This document shows, piece after piece, positions 38,060 through 44,526 of a stretch of DNA of 64,000 nt. Position numbers and translations under genes: made by a program. The notes under the pieces were generated by a model that worked only from the letters and a program-made list of their open reading frames with translations, made no database searches and was not told where the DNA came from. Source of the DNA: Subtercola frigoramans (GTDB lineage Bacteria > Actinomycetota > Actinomycetes > Actinomycetales > Microbacteriaceae); NCBI RefSeq assembly GCF_016907385.1, contig NZ_JAFBBU010000001.1, forward strand, positions 1,364,001 through 1,428,000, read 5' to 3'. Position 1 is the stretch's first letter. The number at the start of each line of letters is the position of its first letter.

Positions 38060-38947
38060 TTATTGTGATCTTCTCGGTGAGGAAGGCGGTCGCTGCTGCG
38101 CTCTCGTGATCGTGTCGAGCGTGCGTGCATGTTGTGCCACCCAAGGGTCATGGAGCGCCGGTGAACATCCGTAGTAGACGCAGAGCTCGTCGATGATCGT
38201 GAGCGTCATGGAGAAGACCCCTTCGGCGTACTCGCGAGCGTCCCGATCTGATAGGACTATCTCAAGCGTGCCGCCAGTTTCGGTTTTAGTGCTGGTAAGC
38301 ATCTGGCCGATACCGAACGACTGAGCATGCGCGATGGCCGAGAGTCTGGAGTAGACCTGCACACCGTCGGGGCCGAGCAGAGAGCCGTACTCCTGCGCGA
38401 TCAGTGTCGGCTTATAGTCGGCTCGTTTACCCCGCTCCGTGAGGCTCTGAATGTACCTTCCGACCATCGCGGCAATGGATTCCCCGGTGGCTAGCTTTCC
38501 GTTCACGTAGAACTGTGCGCCGTCATAGTGCCTCATATGGATTTCTATCTCGCTCAGGGTCATGGAGGCCCAGCGCAGTACCAGCTCGGTTTCATTTGCG
38601 GCAGTGAGCATCCAGTGGGCCCGCGCGAATGACTCGAGGGCGCCGCGCTGCACGGTCGCTAATGCCAGTGAGCCAATATCGTCATGCAAGGCGTGAGCGA
38701 AAACGTCTGCGTGGTCGAGACCTGCCACGATGGCCATAATGGCCGAGTATTGCGCTTCTCGGACCGGCGCGGAGCCCGCCCACTGTCCGGCGAGAGAAGA
38801 CTGTGCGCCGAGTTGCTTCTCGGCCTCAGTGCCGGGCGAGGGTGGGGCTAAAAGGATGTCCTTGCACAGCGCGAAGCTTGCCTCAACGAAGTCGATCAAA
38901 CTCGATCCGACCTCGCGGGCTGGATACTTGTTGGCTGGCCCTGTCAC
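38060..38947 (-). CDS. Hypothetical helical protein
   Basis: A 295-residue, almost all-alpha protein with no motif I can name. It has a stretch of His/Asp-containing helices (GLDHADVFAHALHDDIGSLALA, RAHWMLTAANETELVLRWASM, EIEIHMRHYDGAQFYVNGK) and AIAHAQSFGIGQM. GTG 38947 is preferred because TATGAT lies exactly 6 nt upstream, matching the leaderless pattern of this genome; a TTG 15 nt further upstream is less likely. It is part of a minus-strand run of three unknown genes in the first island segment. Confidence 0.65.
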   Translation of the reverse strand: MTGPANKYPAREVGSSLIDFVEASFALCKDILLAPPSPGTEAEKQLGAQSSLAGQWAGSAPVREAQYSAIMAIVAGLDHADVFAHALHDDIGSLALATVQRGALESFARAHWMLTAANETELVLRWASMTLSEIEIHMRHYDGAQFYVNGKLATGESIAAMVGRYIQSLTERGKRADYKPTLIAQEYGSLLGPDGVQVYSRLSAIAHAQSFGIGQMLTSTKTETGGTLEIVLSDRDAREYAEGVFSMTLTIIDELCVYYGCSPALHDPWVAQHARTLDTITRAQQRPPSSPRRSQ

Positions 38948-38954
38948 GAGGCGA

Positions 38955-39248
38955 TCATACAAACAACGACCAGATACTCGCGGCGGCCGCTAGTCCGATT
39001 CCGCCGCCGATCAAGACGAGATCTCTTTTCGCAGCGAAGGGTCGCTCCACCACCGCTCTATGTTGTGATTGGGCGAGGACGTTGAATTGCCCGATCGTCA
39101 TCGCGTTGTGCTCACCGGATTTTGGTGCTGCTGCGTCATACTCTTTGCGCTGTGCCATCGCCGAGCGGTAAAGCCCTACTAGGCCGATTAGCGGTAGCAG
39201 TGCTGAAGCAAGCGTCAGCAGAATAAGCAGAGTGCGTTGTGGGTCCAT
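38955..39248 (-). CDS. Hypothetical two-helix membrane protein
   Basis: A 97-residue protein with an N-terminal transmembrane helix (LLILLTLASALLPLIGLVGLY), a hydrophilic loop (EYDAAAPKSGEHNAMTIGQF, then RPFAAKRD) and a C-terminal helix (LVLIGGGIGLAAAASIWSLF). ATG 39248 is 6 nt from TACTGT on the minus strand. Its stop overlaps the -10 hexamer of the next gene, so the two are adjacent but separately transcribed units, or one run. Confidence 0.6.
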   Translation of the reverse strand: MDPQRTLLILLTLASALLPLIGLVGLYRSAMAQRKEYDAAAPKSGEHNAMTIGQFNVLAQSQHRAVVERPFAAKRDLVLIGGGIGLAAAASIWSLFV

Positions 39249-39480
39249 GCTCTGACAGTAGAGGCGAAAAGGAACCATCCCGTTCGCGGCCGGCAGTCAC
39301 CGACCACGAGCCCGCCGATGAGTGCAGGGGCTGCCTTCTCGCGCAGGCTCGGTTCGGATGCCTGTGTGGCTGCTGCTACGGCCGGATGAAGCAGATGATT
39401 CTGAGCGGGAGCGTGTAGTAAGAACCTGGACCGTATTTCGCTGTCTTTGTGTAGAGTCGTTTCAGAGAGCGAGGTTCCCT

Positions 39481-39725
39481 GTGGAAGATGATAAGTACCT
39501 CAACATGCGTGCAGCGCAAGCACGGGTGAACCGTTCACGCATGCGGTCCACCGGCGGCTGAAGCAGGGCATGCCGGGCATCCCCGACGACGGGGCCCGCT
39601 ACATCCTCCTGTCGGATCTTCTTTCCCAGTTCAGGGCTAAGAACGTCAATGCTAGACGCAACCGTTTCGCACTGCGGGAGAAGATCAATGCTTCGCACGA
39701 GGGTAGATTGCCGTCGAATAGTTGA
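39481..39725 (+). pseudogene. Possible frameshifted excisionase-like helix-turn-helix protein
   Basis: From GTG 39481 (GAGCGAGG upstream) the frame reads VEDDKYLNMRAAQARVNRSRM and then stops. A second frame continues RRLKQGMPGIPDDGARYILL and SDLLSQFRAKNVNARRNRFA to TGA 39725. Together they resemble a short MerR-like DNA-binding domain with recognition helix and wing, as in phage excisionases. The assignment is weak, and only the join of the two frames makes it plausible. Confidence 0.35.
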
Positions 39726-39847
39726 TTCGTCAGAAATTCGTCAGTACGCCCGCATTAGACCAGCAATGGCAATGACTGGTAGTGCGACAGTTCCGCGAAA
39801 TCTAGGCAATGTCAGGCATTGCCAGCTACGGCCTTAGATGCCTACAA

Positions 39848-39929
39848 AGTTCAGCTTCAACGTCTAGCCGCCTCGCTCCGCGGTCGTGCCGGGTGCGAAG
39901 CGCGCATGCCTCGAGGTGAAAGTCATTTA
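39848..39929 (+). repeat. Attachment site copy 2 with element-specific right arm
   Basis: The first 21 nt match the ychF end at 36202-36222 with one mismatch. The full 82 nt align without gaps to 43208-43289 at about 73% identity, well beyond the ychF-derived core. It is therefore a diverged copy of an element end rather than a chance ychF match. Confidence 0.75.
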
Positions 39930-40207
39930 TCGTGTTCGGGAGTGAACTCCGCGACGACGGGGTACGTCGCGGACAGGTTGTCGTCGTTTCGTCGGTCCTT
40001 CGCGAGTCGCCAACGGGGGTATTCAGTCACCAGGTCGAACTTGCGACTATCGCCGTTGGCTGGATTCAGCCTGTGGAGAGCTTTCAGAACTGTGGTCTTG
40101 CCAGACTCGTTCTTGCCGACCAAGACCGTCACATCCTCCTCGATCTCAACGCGCTGAGCTTCGACAAAGTTGCGGAAATTCTTAACGGTGACGGCAACGA
40201 GCTTCAC
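39923..40207 (-). pseudogene. OLD/RecF-like AAA ATPase, N-terminal 94 residues only
   Basis: The remnant opens VAVTVKNFRNFVEAQRVEI and has Walker A VLVGKNESGKTTVLKAL, the classic start of OLD-family or AAA-15/21 ATPases linked to a TOPRIM nuclease in phage defence. Full-length relatives have several hundred more residues. Here the frame stops inside the conserved arm of att copy 2, so recombination at the att site probably removed the remainder. AAGGAG lies 7 nt before the GTG. Confidence 0.8.
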
Positions 40208-40427
40208 GGCGATCTCCTTCGGGCATGTAATGAATCAGCTTATGGCCGACATACGACAAACCCACAGGAAGCAAGGGCGCGCCCCCGGCTCGATGAGCCC
40301 AACTCGCGCCTTGTTGGTAGGCACCGGTGATCCTGATTCCGACCCTACGCTTGCGTGCTGAGCGGGCACACGTGAGCGATCGTCTATTCTGATGCGAGGG
40401 CGAAGGGCGCCCGGGAGTGAGGGATTC

Positions 40428-40610
40428 GTGGACTGGTTCTTTGACGGGCTGGGCACCATGATCATCGGCTTGCTTCTCGGGGGTACTGCGGGCAGCACCG
40501 TCACGTGGCGCATCATGTCTAAGCGTTCAACGGTGAAGCAGAAGCAGCACGCTGGCAACAGTGCAACGCAGGTGCAGGTCGGGCGCGATGCAAAAGGGAA
40601 CACGAGATGA
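40428..40610 (+). CDS. Small membrane protein, first gene of a coupled unknown pair
   Basis: A 60-residue protein with one transmembrane helix (MIIGLLLGGTAGSTVTWRIM), then a basic stretch (SKRSTVKQKQHA) and a tail GNSATQVQVGRDAKGN. The tail pattern resembles the Q-V-Q-I/V-x-G-D element at the N-terminus of the next protein. GTG 40428 has GGAGTGAGGGA upstream, and a TATTCT -10 lies about 40 nt before. Its TGA overlaps the next ATG by 4 nt. An ATG 36 nt upstream would start almost on the -10 element and is less likely. Confidence 0.65.
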   Translation: MDWFFDGLGTMIIGLLLGGTAGSTVTWRIMSKRSTVKQKQHAGNSATQVQVGRDAKGNTR

Positions 40611-41674
40611 CGGCTGAGCAAAGCCAGAAGGGCGGACAGGGCTCTAAACAGGTTCAGATCGCAGGCGACTACATAGTCAACGTGGGTATCACCGAGGAGC
40701 GCGCGCAAGAGATTTCTATCGCCACGGCTCGACGTGTCGTCGAGGAGTTCGCGGTCGAGTCGCACCAAATACTGGAAGCTCGGGTTGAAGAACTTGACCA
40801 ACGCGTCATCAAGAACCTATCCAATGCTGACGCGCTCGATTCATTCGCGGACCCCGCCTTTATCCGCTCGTACCGAAAGGCCCAGGAAGGTGCGGCATCC
40901 AGCGAGCGCCCGTCTGACTATGACATGCTGGCGGCGTTGCTAACCGATCGAGCAAAGAACCCGCGCGAGCGCCCACGCATCGTTGGGATCGACGGCGCAA
41001 TCGACATTGTCGATCGCGTGGACGCCGAGGCCCTCCGGGCTCTAACCGTTTGCAATGCGGTCGCGCAGTGGACGCCTACGGGGTCCGTGGTCGGTCAGGG
41101 CCTCCAGCTCCTCGACTCGATCTTCGCGTCGCTCATCGATGGACCCCTGCCCGAAGGTACAGATTGGCTTGACCATCTGGACGCGCTGAACGCCGTCCGC
41201 CGCAACACCCTTGGAGGAATGAAAACGATGGAGCAGTTCTACGGCGAGCAACTCGTTGGCTACATTGCTCCGGGTGTCACTGCCGAGGCGATACCCCAGT
41301 TCGTCGGCGCTGAGCTAGCTGAGGAACCTTGGCCAGTGTTGGTCGTGCCTCACGAGTTGAAGCAGGGGTACTTCCGAACCGGAGTTACGAGCGTCGTTGA
41401 GCTCGAGAAGGTGCTTCGCGCCGCTGGCAAGCCGGACGCATATGTGCAGACGGTGATGAGTCGAGCGGCGTCGGAATTTGGTTTGGGTCAGCAGGACGAC
41501 GCGGCGCGAGCAGAACTGATGACTCGAATTCGTGCGTTATCGAATTTTGGCCTTGTCGCTGATTGGTGGGATCGGAACGCTGAAAATGGGTACTACATCA
41601 CACCCATTGGAAGATCACTTGCCCGAGCGAATGCATTCCGCCTCGACACCGGAAACCGGCTCCCACGCGAGTAG
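40607..41674 (+). CDS. LPO_1073/Vpar_1526-like family protein, second gene of the coupled pair
   Basis: A 355-residue soluble protein of unknown biochemical role. The N-terminus has the short beta motif SKQVQIAGDYIVNVGI, then a helical region beginning EERAQEISIATARRVVEEF and running to about residue 75. The rest is mixed alpha/beta (YDMLAALLTDRAKNPRERPR, then VGIDGAIDIVD) with a C-terminal winged-helix-like end (LSNFGLVADWWDRNAENGYY, then ITPIGRSLARA). The architecture matches what I remember as the LPO_1073/Vpar_1526 family of mobile elements; that recall is unverified. It is translationally coupled to the small membrane protein and sits between two att copies. Confidence 0.65.
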   Translation: MTAEQSQKGGQGSKQVQIAGDYIVNVGITEERAQEISIATARRVVEEFAVESHQILEARVEELDQRVIKNLSNADALDSFADPAFIRSYRKAQEGAASSERPSDYDMLAALLTDRAKNPRERPRIVGIDGAIDIVDRVDAEALRALTVCNAVAQWTPTGSVVGQGLQLLDSIFASLIDGPLPEGTDWLDHLDALNAVRRNTLGGMKTMEQFYGEQLVGYIAPGVTAEAIPQFVGAELAEEPWPVLVVPHELKQGYFRTGVTSVVELEKVLRAAGKPDAYVQTVMSRAASEFGLGQQDDAARAELMTRIRALSNFGLVADWWDRNAENGYYITPIGRSLARANAFRLDTGNRLPRE

Positions 41675-41688
41675 CGTTGATCGAGGTC

Positions 41689-41853
41689 ATGGTTCACGGG
41701 CGAGTGCTCGTCCCCGCTGGGGCTAGTCGGCGCTGCGCAGCAACGGTCCACCATGCATTCCATGCCGCTCACACTAGCCGCGTGCCTGCCAGCCTAGTTA
41801 GCACCGAAGAGGTCGCGACGAAGATTGCAGACACAGTTGTCGTGCACGACTAA
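41689..41853 (+). CDS. Very small hypothetical frame
   Basis: A 54-codon frame with weak GAGG just before ATG. It overlaps the 3' end of the serine recombinase gene tail to tail by 4 nt. It has no known motif and may be a 3' remnant or chance. Confidence 0.2.
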   Translation: MVHGRVLVPAGASRRCAATVHHAFHAAHTSRVPASLVSTEEVATKIADTVVVHD

Positions 41854-43178
41854 CCCTTCCAGGTAACGGACACCGTATCGGGGTCGAACGTCTTCCTGCC
41901 CCGTGGTGCGCGTAGTAGACAGACAGTCATCAGGGTCTCAATAAGTGCTCGCTGCCGATCGAGGTTCAGCGCGCCCAAGCCAGCCCACTGCTCGTCCTCG
42001 CTCAGTAGGGCCACGGGGCTGTCAGCAGCTTGCAGCAGGCGGTCGATCTCTGCCAGGCGCGCGTTCAATCGGTCGCCGGCTTCCTTCACATCAGCGCGAG
42101 ACAGAGTGCCGTCGGCCACGAGGCCAGCTAGGTCAGCCTTGCGCTGGGCGAGCGTGGCGTGCTCGTTTCGCAGCGGGTCGGTCTCGACATCCGGTGTGAG
42201 CGCGGCAAGCGCATCCGGCTGAGTTAGGCGGGCTTCCGCTAACCGGAGCACAAACTCATCCACGGGGGTCATCGTCCGCACCATGCTGCACACCTGGCAC
42301 CAGTACCGCCCGCCCGAGCCAGCCGTGCGCACAGTCGGGTGGTCACCGCATTCACCGCAACGGAAGAGCGACGTGCCCAGGTGCTTGCGTGCCGTGGAGC
42401 CGGTGCGGTTTGACTTGCGAGCTGGGTCCGCCAGACGGCGCGCAACGCTGTCGAACAACTCTTCCGACACGATTGGCTTCCAATCACCTTTGCCCACGAC
42501 TTCACCCTTGTACACGCGCCGCCCTGCGTAACGTGGATTGGTCAGGATCGTGCGCACGGATGAGGGCGTCATGTGTGCCGACAGCGAGGGCGTCGGGGTC
42601 CCGTGGTCTCGCGCCAACGTGCGCAGCGTCAACCCCGTGGAGAACCCATCGAAAAGCGACCGGACGAGACGCGTCTCGTGCGGGATGACGGAGCCATTAG
42701 TCGTGTAACCGGTCAGGCGTACACCCTTGGGGACTCCACCCTTGGCGGCGCGCTGAGTGTTGGCGCGGGTCTGGCGCTCGCCCTTGCGTCGGACCTCGAA
42801 CCTGGCGATGCCTGCGAGCATCGTTGCGCGGAACTCGCCGTCAGCGGTGGACAGGTCAATCTCGCCATCGACCGTGACTACTTGCAGCCCGGCGTCGATT
42901 AGCGTGTTCAGGTCGCGCGTCGAGCGGAGCAGGCGGTCGAGGTCCACCCCGATCACCACGTCGATCAGCCCGCCTCTGGCGTCTCCAAGCATGCGATCCC
43001 AGGCTGTCCCAGCGCCGCGTGCCTTGGAAGCGCTCACACCGTCATCGACGTAGGTCCCGGCCACCGTCCACCCCCGGTGGTCCGCCAGCTGCCGAGTACG
43101 CTCAAGCTGACGGTCAGGGCCGTCACCTGTCTGATCGGACTTAGATTGACGCAGGTACACGGCGGCACGTTTGGTCAC
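41850..43178 (-). CDS. Large serine recombinase (resolvase/invertase domain, integrase type)
   Basis: A 442-residue protein. The N-terminal resolvase domain has the catalytic Ser in AVYLRQSKSD (residue 12) and the motif GVDLDRLLRSTRDL. It is followed by a recombinase domain (GYTTNGSVIPHETRLVRSLF, NPRYAGRRVYKG), a zinc ribbon with two Cys pairs (FRCGECGD, YWCQVCSM) and a C-terminal coiled coil (RNEHATLAQRKADLAGLV). This is the layout of phage-type serine integrases. It lies 20 bp from att copy 3, the usual integrase-att arrangement. The GTG start has only a weak ribosome binding site. It appears intact. Confidence 0.92.
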   Translation of the reverse strand: MTKRAAVYLRQSKSDQTGDGPDRQLERTRQLADHRGWTVAGTYVDDGVSASKARGAGTAWDRMLGDARGGLIDVVIGVDLDRLLRSTRDLNTLIDAGLQVVTVDGEIDLSTADGEFRATMLAGIARFEVRRKGERQTRANTQRAAKGGVPKGVRLTGYTTNGSVIPHETRLVRSLFDGFSTGLTLRTLARDHGTPTPSLSAHMTPSSVRTILTNPRYAGRRVYKGEVVGKGDWKPIVSEELFDSVARRLADPARKSNRTGSTARKHLGTSLFRCGECGDHPTVRTAGSGGRYWCQVCSMVRTMTPVDEFVLRLAEARLTQPDALAALTPDVETDPLRNEHATLAQRKADLAGLVADGTLSRADVKEAGDRLNARLAEIDRLLQAADSPVALLSEDEQWAGLGALNLDRQRALIETLMTVCLLRAPRGRKTFDPDTVSVTWKG

Positions 43179-43198
43179 AAATGCCTAACTTTGGCGTA

Positions 43199-43289
43199 AC
43201 GAGGTGGAGTTCCGCTTCAACTTGTAGCCATCTCGGCCCGCAGTTGTTCCGGGCCCGAAGCACCGATGGTTTGACGCGAGAGCCATTTA
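43199..43289 (+). repeat. Attachment site copy 3
   Basis: It contains GGTGGAGTTCCGCTTCAAC, identical to the ychF end, then diverges at two positions before TAGC and continues with the arm shared with copy 2. It lies directly upstream of the serine recombinase start. Confidence 0.8.
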
Positions 43290-43323
43290 TTTCAGATTCA
43301 CCGGACATATGGGACTCAATTGG

Positions 43324-43329
43324 TAAGCT
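43324..43329 (+). promoter_or_regulatory. -10 element (TAAGCT) of the AbrB-type antitoxin gene
   Basis: TAAGCT is followed by 6 nt and then ATG 43336, with no ribosome binding site. Confidence 0.45.
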
Positions 43330-43335
43330 ATTCCC

Positions 43336-43575
43336 ATGGAAGCGACGATTGATTCTGGCGGCAGACTCCTTCTACCGAAGAGCCTTCGTGATGCCTTGGG
43401 TCTTGGCCCGGGTTCGAAAGTAGACGTGTCGCCCTATGGTGGAGGGCTGCAGGTGACGCCGGGCGGGCGGACTGCGCGGTTGGAGCGGGGTGAAGACGGG
43501 CGTCTGGTGGCCAGTTCAGAGACCTCTGTTTCAGACGATGTTCTTTTCGCACTGATCGATTCCGGGCGAAGGTGA
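43336..43575 (+). CDS. vapB: AbrB/MazE-type antitoxin of a VapBC pair
   Basis: A 79-residue protein. The N-terminal swapped-hairpin DNA-binding domain reads EATIDSGGRLLLPKSLRDAL then GLGPGSKVDVSPYGGGLQV, the AbrB fold. The C-terminal tail, which would wrap the toxin, includes VASSETSVSDDVLFALIDSG. It overlaps the PIN gene by 4 nt (GTGA). The antitoxin would both neutralise the RNase and repress its own promoter. The pair fills the third island segment. Confidence 0.88.
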   Translation: MEATIDSGGRLLLPKSLRDALGLGPGSKVDVSPYGGGLQVTPGGRTARLERGEDGRLVASSETSVSDDVLFALIDSGRR

Positions 43576-44009
43576 ATCCACAGCCACGTTACGCGCTTGA
43601 CACAAGTGTCTCTGTGCCGCTCCTGGTGAAGGCACACGACGCTCACGACGTCGTCTCTGCATGGGCCGCTGGCCGAGTGCTTGGACTCAGCGGACACGCC
43701 CTCGTCGAGACCTACTCGGTTCTGACTCGCCTCCCGGGAGATTCGCGGGTCGATCCCGCTGACGCCGTTCTGCTCATCGACGACAACTTTCCCGAGCATT
43801 TCGTGCTCTCCGCAGAAGCCACGAGCACGTCCCATCGCGAACTCGCGCGGAACGGCGTTTCGGGTGGAGCAACGTACGACGGTCTCGTTGCGCTGGCGGC
43901 CCGGGAGCATGAAGCGGTGCTTGTGACGCGCGATGCGCGGGCCAGACAGACCTACGAGGCCCTGGGCGTGAAGGTGGAGATCATCGCCGTCCCGAGCGTG
44001 TCACGGTGA
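43572..44009 (+). CDS. vapC: PIN-domain toxin (VapC family ribonuclease)
   Basis: A 145-residue PIN domain. The acidic metal-binding residues are seen in YALDTSVSVPLL, HALVETYSVLTRLP and GATYDGLVALAA, with RDARARQTYEALG near the end. VapC toxins cleave tRNA or rRNA loops when freed from antitoxin. The GTG start overlaps the antitoxin stop. It ends 7 bp before att copy 4, so the toxin-antitoxin module is framed on both sides by att repeats and may stabilise the island. Confidence 0.9.
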   Translation: MNPQPRYALDTSVSVPLLVKAHDAHDVVSAWAAGRVLGLSGHALVETYSVLTRLPGDSRVDPADAVLLIDDNFPEHFVLSAEATSTSHRELARNGVSGGATYDGLVALAAREHEAVLVTRDARARQTYEALGVKVEIIAVPSVSR

Positions 44010-44016
44010 GTCGGAA

Positions 44017-44040
44017 CGTGGTGGAGTTCCGCTTCAACGT
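44017..44040 (+). repeat. Attachment site copy 4 (right junction, restores original ychF end)
   Basis: 24 nt are identical to ychF 36194-36217. In the ychF frame the next codons are GTA TGA, which would end the protein as FRFNV, the same residues as now. The TGA overlaps the ATG of the next gene. This marks the original chromosomal sequence on the right side. Confidence 0.85.
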
Positions 44041-44274
44041 ATGAACACCGGCGACGGCGTGCCGGGCCGCGCGAAGGCTTTCGTATGGGATCCCCTCTGG
44101 ACACCGGTCAGCTGGGCTTCGGCCGTGGTGGTTGTTTTTTCCATCATCGCAATATGCGCATTGGGTCGATTCTGGGTTTGGTTGGGATGTGCGTTGATCG
44201 TCCTCGACGTGGCTGCGGTGACACTCCTGGTCATGCGAGAGATGAGGCTCCGAAGGGCGCATGATCGAGAATGA
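44041..44274 (+). CDS. Small two-helix membrane protein, original downstream neighbour of ychF
   Basis: A 77-residue protein with a short polar start, two transmembrane helices (PVSWASAVVVVFSIIAICAL, then FWVWLGCALIVLDVAAVTLL) and a basic C-terminus (REMRLRRAHDRE). Its ATG begins at the last base of att copy 4 and, in the uninterrupted chromosome, would overlap the ychF stop as ATGA. The island has therefore cut it off from ychF translation. No ribosome binding site remains other than what ychF-derived sequence supplies (GTGGAG 10 nt upstream). The function is unknown. Confidence 0.75.
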   Translation: MNTGDGVPGRAKAFVWDPLWTPVSWASAVVVVFSIIAICALGRFWVWLGCALIVLDVAAVTLLVMREMRLRRAHDRE

Positions 44275-44366
44275 CCCGGTCGAGGTCCATGTCGCGATCT
44301 GAATTGATGTCCGTCACGGATGACGTTCTCGCCATCCCCGTCTTCGCGATTTCTCGCAAGTGCTAT

Positions 44367-44411
44367 TTCTTCTCTGAGTAGAAGAATCGCGTTTCTTCTA
44401 TGCGGCAGAAG
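44367..44411. promoter_or_regulatory. Tandem palindromic operator candidates upstream of aceA
   Basis: TTCTTCT-N6-AGAAGAA (44367-44386) is followed by a second copy, TTCTTCT-N7-AGAAG (44393-44411), 26 bp on. They lie 116-160 bp before the isocitrate lyase start. Two evenly spaced inverted repeats of the same sequence suggest cooperative binding of a dimeric regulator of the glyoxylate shunt. The regulator is not identified. Confidence 0.55.
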
Positions 44412-44526
44412 TACCGCGAAACTTCAACCCTGAATTCTCCTGATGGGTGGGTGTTCTTTGCCCAGAGTGGTCATATGCGCTGAAGCCACTACACAGCGCA
44501 GCCCCACTCATAACGAAGGACGAAAC

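Larger units (their letters stand above)
36223..44016. mobile_element. Composite genomic island integrated in the ychF 3' end
   Basis: The island is bounded by direct repeats of the ychF 3' end and split by two further copies into segments 36223-39847, 39848-43198 and 43199-44016. Contents are a tyrosine-integrase remnant, small hypotheticals, a truncated OLD-like ATPase, a coupled unknown pair, a large serine recombinase and an AbrB/PIN toxin-antitoxin pair. Many genes are broken, and base use is less regular than in flanking genes. The gene immediately right of the last repeat (44041) would overlap the restored ychF stop, which shows that the insertion is precise. Which recombinase made it is unresolved. 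Confidence 0.85.

Noticed and set aside
39322..39561. 79-codon plus-strand frame
   Set aside because: Poor composition and no start signal. Only its 3' part overlaps the possible excisionase remnant, which I list instead.
36194..44040. Prophage
   Set aside because: No capsid, terminase, tail, holin or lysin genes are present; the region is an integrative island, not a phage genome.
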